From: Bacillota bacterium
Lineage (GTDB): Bacteria; Bacillota_A; Clostridia; Peptostreptococcales; Anaerovoracaceae
Assembly (NCBI GenBank): GCA_017556895.1
Contig: JAFYLX010000175.1
Coordinates: 1 to 13,388, forward strand
DNA: 13,388 bases
Direction of reading: 5' to 3'
Below the pieces are notes generated by a model, which was not told where the DNA came from, did not search any database, and saw only the letters and a program-made list of their open reading frames with translations. Positions 8,281 to 13,388 of this stretch are shown one piece after another. The first letter of the stretch is position 1; each line of letters opens with the position of its first letter. The translations under genes were made by a program, and so were the position numbers.

Positions 8281-8612
8281 TTAACAAGCGTGGTCATATG
8301 GATACGACTAACAGGGCTAAACAATTTGCGCCTTTTGCTGCGTTAAAAGGACATGAGATGGAACTTGCAAAGCAATTGGAACGCAAAGATGAAAAAATTA
8401 TACTTGCAGAAGATGAGATTGAGCGCATAAATCACGTATTAATCGATTTGAACAAAGGGGATAGTATCAAAGCAACTTATTATGCTAACAATGTGTATAC
8501 TACAATTATTGGCACTGTAGAGAAGATATATGTCTATGATTCAGCTATTCAAGTAAAAGGGACAAAGATATTTTTGGATGATATTTACAGAATAGAAAAG
8601 TTGGATATATAA
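8277..8612 (+). CDS. YolD-like protein
   Basis: This 111-residue protein fits the YolD-like family, small proteins commonly encoded beside UvrX/YqjW-type polymerases and thought to act with them in the SOS response; the biochemical role is not settled. The diagnostic segment is TTNRAKQFAPFAALKGHE (residues 10-27), followed by a charged helical stretch (about 28-60) and a beta-rich C-terminal half (about 62-111) including IIGTVEKIYVYD. The ATG overlaps the polymerase stop by 4 bases, with AGGGGGT at 8262-8268 giving an 8-base spacing. An alternative ATG at residue 8 lacks such a site. Overlap and partner imply translational coupling and a shared SOS box. All three Gln codons are CAA, unlike the polymerase gene beside it. 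Confidence 0.88.
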   Translation: MINKRGHMDTTNRAKQFAPFAALKGHEMELAKQLERKDEKIILAEDEIERINHVLIDLNKGDSIKATYYANNVYTTIIGTVEKIYVYDSAIQVKGTKIFLDDIYRIEKLDI

Positions 8613-8613
8613 T
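8584..8613 (+). promoter_or_regulatory. Possible promoter before the macro-domain gene
   Basis: TTTACA (8584-8589) and TATAAT (8608-8613) are separated by 18 bases and lie at the end of the YolD-like gene, about 50 bases before the macro-domain start. No terminator lies between, so it would be an internal promoter added to SOS readthrough. The AT-rich setting makes a chance match possible. Confidence 0.5.
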
Positions 8614-8662
8614 ATGAGGTAGATTAGTATGTAAGGTTATAAATAATGTTAAGGGGGAAGTT

Positions 8663-9172
8663 ATGAATAATATTGAGATAGAACTTGGAGATATTACTGC
8701 ACTTGATTGTGATGCAATAGTTAATGCGGCAAACAAATCATTACTCGGTGGTGGTGGCGTAGACGGTGCCATTCACAGGGCTGCGGGTCCAGAACTCCTT
8801 GCAGAGTGTCGTACTCTCAATGGATGTAAGACTGGCGAAGCTAAGATTACAAAGGGATATAAGCTTAAGGCGAAGCATGTAATTCACACTGTTGGGCCAA
8901 TTTATAGTAACTCCCCATCAGACCCTATCAAACTTGCAGATTGTTATAGAAACTCTCTTGATTTAGCTAAAAAGTATGATTTACACTCCATCGCATTCCC
9001 ATCAATTTCTACTGGGGTATATGGATATCCTCTAGAAGATGCGACAGATGTTGTGTTTAAGGCAGTTACAAAGTGGTTTGAAGATAATGCAGATTACGAT
9101 ATGAAAATTATCTTTGTATGCTTTGGAGAAAGAGCTTATAAGTTATATAAGAGTTATTATGAACAAATTTAA
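8663..9172 (+). CDS. Macro-domain protein, probable O-acetyl-ADP-ribose deacetylase
   Basis: This 169-residue protein is a stand-alone macro domain of the MacroD/YmdB type, which binds ADP-ribose and can hydrolyse O-acetyl-ADP-ribose or remove mono-ADP-ribose from proteins. The family order is complete: GDIT (9-12), DAIVNAANKSLLGGGGVDGAIHRAAG (17-42), HVIHTVGP (72-79) and FPSISTGVYGYP (112-123). Asn24 and Asp34 correspond to the catalytic-site Asn25 and Asp35 of E. coli YmdB. There is no signal peptide, so it should be cytosolic. AAGGGGG at 8651-8657 precedes the ATG with 5 bases between. It lies 50 bases after the SOS polymerase cassette and 12 bases before a MATE exporter gene. A role in damage-linked ADP-ribose metabolism is inferred from context only. 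Confidence 0.93.
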   Translation: MNNIEIELGDITALDCDAIVNAANKSLLGGGGVDGAIHRAAGPELLAECRTLNGCKTGEAKITKGYKLKAKHVIHTVGPIYSNSPSDPIKLADCYRNSLDLAKKYDLHSIAFPSISTGVYGYPLEDATDVVFKAVTKWFEDNADYDMKIIFVCFGERAYKLYKSYYEQI

Positions 9173-9184
9173 TGGAGGCGTAAC

Positions 9185-10600
9185 GTGGAAGCAGAAGGCA
9201 AACTCAAGAAGAAACCTAAGGTTAAGAATGAGATTGACATGTGTAATGGTCCCATCTTAAAAAAGATGCTAATCTTTACACTGCCGCTTATGTGTTCTAG
9301 TATGCTGCAGTTGTTATTTAATGCAGCGGATATCATAGTAGTAGGAAGGTTTGCAGGCGATACTGCACTTGCGGCGGTTGGCTCTACGACTTCTTTAGTT
9401 CTTTTATTAGCCAACTTGTTTATAGGGCTTTCGGTTGGTGCAAACGTCCTTGCGGCTAGATATTTTGGCGCAGGCAGAGGCAATGAATTAAGCAAAACTG
9501 TTCATACAGCCCTGCTATTAGCCGTAATTAGTGGCGTAATTTTAACTCTAATGGGCGTATTGCTTGCCAAACCAATACTTCAGCTTATGGACACGCCAGA
9601 TACGGTTATAAACTTATCTGTGCTTTATCTAAGAATATACTTTTTAGGCATGCCAGCTATGCTACTATATAACTTCGGTAGCGCGATCCTAAGAGCTAAA
9701 GGAGATACAAAAAGACCACTTATATATCTAAGTATATCCGGAGTACTAAACGTGAGCTTGAACTTAGTACTTGTTATTGTATTTAATCTAGGGGTGGCTG
9801 GTGTTGGTATTGCGACTGCAACTTCTCAGTTTGTTTCTGCTGGCTTAATGCTTCGATGCTTATCAAAAGAAAAAGGCGGATTTAGATTCTCCTTTAAGAA
9901 ACTTAAAATACACAAGGACAAACTTATTACTATACTTCAGATTGGTTTACCTGCAGGTGTACAGAGTACGCTATTCTCTTTATCTAACGTATTGATTCAA
10001 GCATCTATAAACTCTTTCGGCGACGTTGCCATGGCAGGAAGTGCGGCGGCGGGCAATATAGAAGGTTTTGTATATGTTGCAATGAACGCTTTCTATCAGG
10101 CAGCTATAACATTTACCAGTCAAAATGTAGGGGCAGGTAAGTATCATAGAGTCAAGCCGATTATGATTAGGGCAGTTGCTTGTGTTACCGTTACTGGCTT
10201 GGTGCTAGGCAACTTAGCATATGGTTTTGGTAATGTACTACTACTTTTCTATACTACAAGCCCGGCTGTAGTTGTAGAGGGGATAAGAAGACTATCTTAT
10301 GTAAGTGCGTGGTATTTCCTATGTGGAATTATGGACACTTTGGTAGGCGTTTTAAGAGGTCTTGGATATTCCATCGTTCCTATGCTGGTGTCACTTATCG
10401 GGGCATGTGGACTTAGAATAGTGTGGATTATGACTATTTTCCAAATTCCAATGTTCCATTCTTTAGATACAATTTACGTTTCTTATCCTGTAACTTGGGT
10501 TATAACGGCGGGTACTCACTTTATTTGTTACCTAGTTATAATGCATAAGATTAAGGATAAAATATTAAAAGCAAAGCAAGCGAATACAAATAAAACGTGA
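9185..10600 (+). CDS. MATE family multidrug/metabolite exporter
   Basis: This 471-residue membrane protein fits the MATE family, exporters of cationic drugs or metabolites driven by Na+ or H+ gradients. About twelve hydrophobic segments form two homologous halves. The first repeat begins at residues 24-66 (ILKKMLIFTLPLM, VVGRFAGDTALAAVG) and the second at about 246-290 (KLITILQIGLPAG, SFGDVAMAGSAAAG). The loop RAKGDTKRPL (170-179) and its counterpart RGLGYSIVPM (391-400) are typical. The N-terminus is basic and soluble, and a lysine-rich tail follows residue 454. The GTG start is chosen because GGAGG at 9174-9178 lies 6 bases before it; the next ATG, at residue 19, has no better site. Substrate cannot be read from sequence. 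E. coli DinF is also a MATE protein under LexA, but membership of that subfamily cannot be shown here. Confidence 0.93.
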   Translation: MEAEGKLKKKPKVKNEIDMCNGPILKKMLIFTLPLMCSSMLQLLFNAADIIVVGRFAGDTALAAVGSTTSLVLLLANLFIGLSVGANVLAARYFGAGRGNELSKTVHTALLLAVISGVILTLMGVLLAKPILQLMDTPDTVINLSVLYLRIYFLGMPAMLLYNFGSAILRAKGDTKRPLIYLSISGVLNVSLNLVLVIVFNLGVAGVGIATATSQFVSAGLMLRCLSKEKGGFRFSFKKLKIHKDKLITILQIGLPAGVQSTLFSLSNVLIQASINSFGDVAMAGSAAAGNIEGFVYVAMNAFYQAAITFTSQNVGAGKYHRVKPIMIRAVACVTVTGLVLGNLAYGFGNVLLLFYTTSPAVVVEGIRRLSYVSAWYFLCGIMDTLVGVLRGLGYSIVPMLVSLIGACGLRIVWIMTIFQIPMFHSLDTIYVSYPVTWVITAGTHFICYLVIMHKIKDKILKAKQANTNKT

Positions 10601-10607
10601 GGTTAAT

Positions 10608-11426
10608 ATGGAATTTACAAAAATGCATGGTGCAGGTAATGACTTCATAATCATTAACAATATAGAAGAGAAAATTCCTGTGTCAGAACTTGGCACGCTT
10701 GCCGAAAGACTGTGCCATAGAAGATTTTCAATAGGCGCAGATGGCCTTATGGTGGTAGATTACCCCGAATTTGGTGGAGACTATAAGATGCGTTTTTATA
10801 ATGCTGACGGAAGCATTGGTGAAATGTGCGGCAATGGAGCTCGTTGTATTGCTCGTTACGGACACGAAAAAGGTCTTGCGGGTGAAGTTCAAAAGATTGA
10901 AACAATTGCAGGTCTTGTTGTAGGTCATAAGATTACAGATACTATGTATAGAATCAGATTAAACGATGTTACTACAATGAAGGATATGATAGTAGAAGTA
11001 CTTGGCAAGGAGTACCATTGTGTATATGTAGAACTTGGTGATCCTGGTCTTCCTCATGCTGTAGTAAGAATTGAAGGCCTAGCTGATATCGAGGCTAAGG
11101 AACTTCATGAGCTAGGTGCAGCCCTTAGAAATTGCGAGGCTTTCCCTAAGGGAGCAAATGTAAACTTCTACGATATCGTAGGCAAGGACGAATTAGTTGA
11201 ACTTACTTATGAACGTGGCGTAGAAGATTTCACTCTTGCCTGTGGGACAGGCACTGGGTGTGTAGTTGCATCTTTGACAAAGAAGGGATTAGTAAGTGGA
11301 ACTGATGTAAAGGTTACTGTTCCAGGGGGAGAATTATACATTACCCTTAAGGAAGATGGATTATTCCTAACTGGTCCTACGGCAGTGGTAGCTGAAGGTA
11401 GCTTAAATGAAAGAGAATTGTTGTAA
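10608..11426 (+). CDS. dapF: Diaminopimelate epimerase family protein (DapF-like, divergent)
   Basis: DapF interconverts LL- and meso-diaminopimelate for lysine and peptidoglycan synthesis through two catalytic cysteines and no cofactor. This 272-residue protein has both: Cys74 in EMCGNGARC and Cys212 in LACGTGTGC. It also has the start MEFTKMHGAGNDF, FYNADGS (63-69) and Glu202-Arg203 in YERG. Two substrate-site regions differ from the standard form. The usual GNPH reads GDPGLPH (residues 144-150), and the usual ERGxGET-ACG reads ERGVEDFTLACG, one residue longer. It may therefore be a paralogue acting on another amino acid, as is known for the DapF-fold histidine racemase CntK. It starts 7 bases after the MATE stop, with GAGGT at 10599-10603, and overlaps the next gene by 20 bases. 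No other lysine-pathway gene is near. Family membership is secure; the substrate is not. Confidence 0.85.
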   Translation: MEFTKMHGAGNDFIIINNIEEKIPVSELGTLAERLCHRRFSIGADGLMVVDYPEFGGDYKMRFYNADGSIGEMCGNGARCIARYGHEKGLAGEVQKIETIAGLVVGHKITDTMYRIRLNDVTTMKDMIVEVLGKEYHCVYVELGDPGLPHAVVRIEGLADIEAKELHELGAALRNCEAFPKGANVNFYDIVGKDELVELTYERGVEDFTLACGTGTGCVVASLTKKGLVSGTDVKVTVPGGELYITLKEDGLFLTGPTAVVAEGSLNERELL

Positions 11427-12030
11427 AAAAAGAGTTGTTGTCTATGGTGACTCCAATACCTATGGATATAGAGGCCAAGATGGAGGCAGATATGCTCCAG
11501 AGGATAGGTGGATAAATGTAGCCGAAGAAGTAGCTGGAGATAAATTTCAAATTCTTAATCAAGGTATGAACGGCAGAATTGCATATAATTATGTGCCTCC
11601 GTGCATAGAGGCTGATTATGTTTGCGTGATGCTGGGGTCTAACGATTTGCTGTGCGGTTTCGGTTTCAATGCAGAAACAATAGCTAGGTTGGCATTTAAG
11701 GTCGTTGAAAGAGCAAAGACTTTGATGGATGAAATTTATCCTAAAAACGAGTGTAAGTACGTTTTAATCGCACCACCACGTATATCAAAAGATATATTGA
11801 ACGGCCCATGGTCTACATCCTATGAAGGACCGCAAACTATTGAAATTTCAATGGAATTATCGGATTGCTTTAAGAAAGTTGCTGAGGAAGAAGGCGTTAT
11901 GTTTTTTGATGCTGCTCCTTACAGTGAAACTTGTAGAGATGATGGAATACACCTGACAAAAGCTGGCCATAAGCATTTAGGGGAAGCTTTTGGAAGATTC
12001 CTGTTAGAACTAGATAAAGAATCTAAATAA
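11407..12030 (+). CDS. SGNH/GDSL-type esterase
   Basis: This 207-residue hydrolase belongs to the SGNH family of serine esterases. All four blocks are present: GDSN with nucleophile Ser16, NQGMNGR (51-57), GSND (77-80, Asn79 in the oxyanion hole), and DDGIHL with Asp179 and His182. The pattern of blocks, including RYAPEDRW before block II, resembles the arylesterase/acyltransferase group that includes M. smegmatis MsAcT. No signal peptide or membrane segment is seen, so it is probably cytosolic. The natural ester is unknown. The ATG lies inside the end of the DapF-like gene, with GAAGGT at 11394-11399 and 7-base spacing, implying coupled translation. A run of seven A (11425-11431) falls across the upstream stop codon and early in this gene. 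All four Gln codons are CAA, the reverse of the pur genes. Confidence 0.9.
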   Translation: MKENCCKKRVVVYGDSNTYGYRGQDGGRYAPEDRWINVAEEVAGDKFQILNQGMNGRIAYNYVPPCIEADYVCVMLGSNDLLCGFGFNAETIARLAFKVVERAKTLMDEIYPKNECKYVLIAPPRISKDILNGPWSTSYEGPQTIEISMELSDCFKKVAEEEGVMFFDAAPYSETCRDDGIHLTKAGHKHLGEAFGRFLLELDKESK

Positions 12031-12048
12031 TTAGATTTGCAAAATAAC

Positions 12049-12082
12049 AAATCGTCCCGCCAATTTCGGCTGGGCGATTTTT
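12049..12082 (+). terminator. Rho-independent terminator after the SGNH gene
   Basis: Bases 12049-12061 pair with 12068-12080, with one mismatch (12058/12071) and one wobble (12055/12074), around a six-base loop. A run of five T (12078-12082) ends the structure. It is the first convincing terminator after 6941, so it closes the unit that begins at the SOS promoter. Confidence 0.85.
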
Positions 12083-12091
12083 CACAATTCG

Positions 12092-12139
12092 TTTACTAAA
12101 TTTTTACATAAACATGGTACAGTATAAATACGATATTAT
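12092..12139 (+). promoter_or_regulatory. Probable promoter region of the lipoprotein gene
   Basis: This AT-rich stretch between the terminator and the lipoprotein gene should hold its promoter. TATAAA (12123-12128) is a fair -10, but the best -35 match, TTTACA (12103-12108), is only 14 bases away, so the exact elements are uncertain. TTTACT at 12092-12097 is too far upstream. The rest of the 127-base gap holds only the terminator and a ribosome site. Confidence 0.3.
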
Positions 12140-12157
12140 TATTGGTAGAGGTGTAAC

Positions 12158-13388
12158 ATGAAAAAGATATTAGTATGCTTAGTGATGTTAACCATTTTAC
12201 TTTCGGGTTGTGGTTCCAAGGAAAACAAAATTGAAGGTACTCAAATTAATTTGTCCGATAGTAAAATCACGGTTGATGGGCAAGTTATTACAAGTGATAC
12301 TACACAAGCGGTTTATTCTGCCAATGACATTGTGTTTTATCGCGCAGGACAAGACTTTACATACGGCGAAGGCGAAAAAAAAGACGAACATGAACAAAGT
12401 GAGGCGGATGCCCATACGGTTATTCACATCACAAAGCCGGGCAAATATATTTTAAGTGGTATACTTTCACTTGGACAAATAGCGGTCGACCTTGGTGAAG
12501 ATGCAGAAACAGACCCTAATGCAGTAGTAACTTTGATTCTCGATGATGTTGATATTACTTGCAAGGTGGCACCTGCTATTATTTTTTATAATGTATACGA
12601 GTGTTCAAATAGTGATGAGGAAACTGCAACAAAAGATGTTGACACTAAAAATGCAGGTGCAAATGTTATTATTGCTGACGGAACTGAAAACAATATTCAG
12701 GGTTCTTATGTAGCGAAAATTTATAAGTCTTATGAATTGAGCGAAGATGGCAAGGAAATTGTGGATAGCAAGAAACTTCACAAGTATGACGGTGCATTCT
12801 ATTCAAAGAAGACAATGAACATAAATGGAGGAGATAAAGGAACAGGTGTATTGAATATCAAAGCAGAAAACGAAGGCCTTGATAGTGAACTTCACCTTAC
12901 AATAAATGGTGGTATTATCAATATAACTTCTGGCAATGATGGAATTAATACCAACGAGGATAATGTTTCGGTTACTACGATGAACGGTGGAATGCTTAAT
13001 ATTGTTTGTGATGGTAGTACCGGTGAAGGGGACGGAATTGATTCGAACGGTTGGCTTGTAATCAACGGAGGAACCGTTACTGCACAGGCTTGTTCCTCGA
13101 GTGGTGATGCAGGGATAGATTCTGATAAGGGTATTTATATTAATGGAGGTAAAGTAATCGCTTCAGGAAATATGCTTGACCATATCGCCTGTGGTAATCA
13201 AACTTATGTTGTATTCAGTTTTGCAAGTCGTCAAGAAGGCGGCAATACGTATACCCTTAAAAATTCGGCTGATGAAGTTATTGGTGAGTATACTCCTACG
13301 AATGCTTTCACCTATCTAATTGTTGCAGGAAGTGAACTTACTCCTGATGACTATACGTTCTGGCAGGGAGAAACTCAATTATCTGGAA
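12158..13388 (+). CDS. Cthe_2159-like carbohydrate-binding lipoprotein, 5' part
   Basis: The frame is open from ATG 12158 to the window end, giving 410 codons without a stop, so the gene is cut by the window. The N-terminus is a lipoprotein signal: MKK, a hydrophobic stretch, then LSGC with Cys18 as the lipidated residue, so the protein should be anchored outside the membrane. After a variable region (about 19-90) come beta-rich segments and a repeated unit of an Asp/Gly turn followed by a short strand and NGG. The turns are near residues 239 (ENEGLDS), 261 (NDGINTN), 292 (GDGIDSNG) and 317 (DAGIDSD), with INGG or MNGG between. This matches the right-handed beta-helix, calcium- and acidic-polysaccharide-binding family typified by C. 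thermocellum Cthe_2159. GAGGTG at 12149-12154 is the ribosome site. Gln is CAA nine times and CAG three times, unlike the pur genes. Confidence 0.85.
   Translation, partial: MKKILVCLVMLTILLSGCGSKENKIEGTQINLSDSKITVDGQVITSDTTQAVYSANDIVFYRAGQDFTYGEGEKKDEHEQSEADAHTVIHITKPGKYILSGILSLGQIAVDLGEDAETDPNAVVTLILDDVDITCKVAPAIIFYNVYECSNSDEETATKDVDTKNAGANVIIADGTENNIQGSYVAKIYKSYELSEDGKEIVDSKKLHKYDGAFYSKKTMNINGGDKGTGVLNIKAENEGLDSELHLTINGGIINITSGNDGINTNEDNVSVTTMNGGMLNIVCDGSTGEGDGIDSNGWLVINGGTVTAQACSSSGDAGIDSDKGIYINGGKVIASGNMLDHIACGNQTYVVFSFASRQEGGNTYTLKNSADEVIGEYTPTNAFTYLIVAGSELTPDDYTFWQGETQLSG

Noticed and set aside
8651..8765. Glycine-rich GGTGGTGGTGGC stretch as a simple repeat
   Set aside because: It encodes the conserved GGGG-V loop of the macro domain, so the repetition is explained by the protein.
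6941..9172. Mobile-element or prophage origin of the polymerase/YolD cassette
   Set aside because: Such cassettes do travel on integrative elements and phages, but I see no integrase, transposase, att-like repeats or phage genes in the window.
12210..12455. Two overlapping open frames (plus and minus) near 12200-12455
   Set aside because: Both fall within the lipoprotein gene in other frames. The lipoprotein frame has a proper ribosome site, lipobox signal and conserved repeat pattern, so these are shadows.

Overview
The window reads as chromosomal DNA from a low-to-moderate GC Gram-positive anaerobe, most likely a Clostridia member of Lachnospiraceae type. This rests on strong AGGAGG-like ribosome sites, a Bacillus/Clostridium-type LexA (DinR) box, a single-chain clostridial-type PurL, a UvrX/YqjW-type polymerase next to a YolD-like gene, and a Cthe_2159-like surface lipoprotein. 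The genus cannot be fixed from this sequence alone. Every recognised gene lies on the plus strand. No tRNA, rRNA, CRISPR array, insertion sequence or long repeat was seen, and no gene-free stretch exceeds 130 bases.

Region 1 (1-5617) is the 3' end of a de novo purine operon: the end of purH (AICAR transformylase), then purD and a 1229-residue purL. The genes are spaced 3 to 20 bases apart and share a strongly biased, high-expression codon choice. Region 2 (5618-6941) holds a gene for a long F420-0:gamma-glutamyl ligase (CofE)-like protein. It has its own near-perfect sigma-A promoter and a strong intrinsic terminator. No other F420 gene is visible, so its role is open.

Region 3 (6947-12082) looks like a six-gene run ending at one terminator: a Y-family DNA polymerase, a YolD-like protein, a macro-domain protein, a MATE exporter, a divergent DapF-type epimerase and an SGNH esterase. 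The promoter of the first gene carries a palindromic LexA/DinR box between its -35 and -10 elements, so the polymerase/YolD pair is very probably SOS-controlled. A second possible promoter precedes the macro-domain gene. The later genes are packed tightly, with gaps of 12 and 7 bases and one 20-base overlap, and no terminator lies between them.

Region 4 (12083-13388) starts a new unit with a lipoprotein gene that runs off the end of the window. It encodes a lipobox and a beta-helix with Asp-rich repeats, resembling carbohydrate-binding proteins of the Cthe_2159 type.

The items most worth following are the orphan CofE-like protein, the altered active-site motifs of the DapF-type protein, and the SOS-box-headed operon that runs into macro-domain, exporter and epimerase genes.
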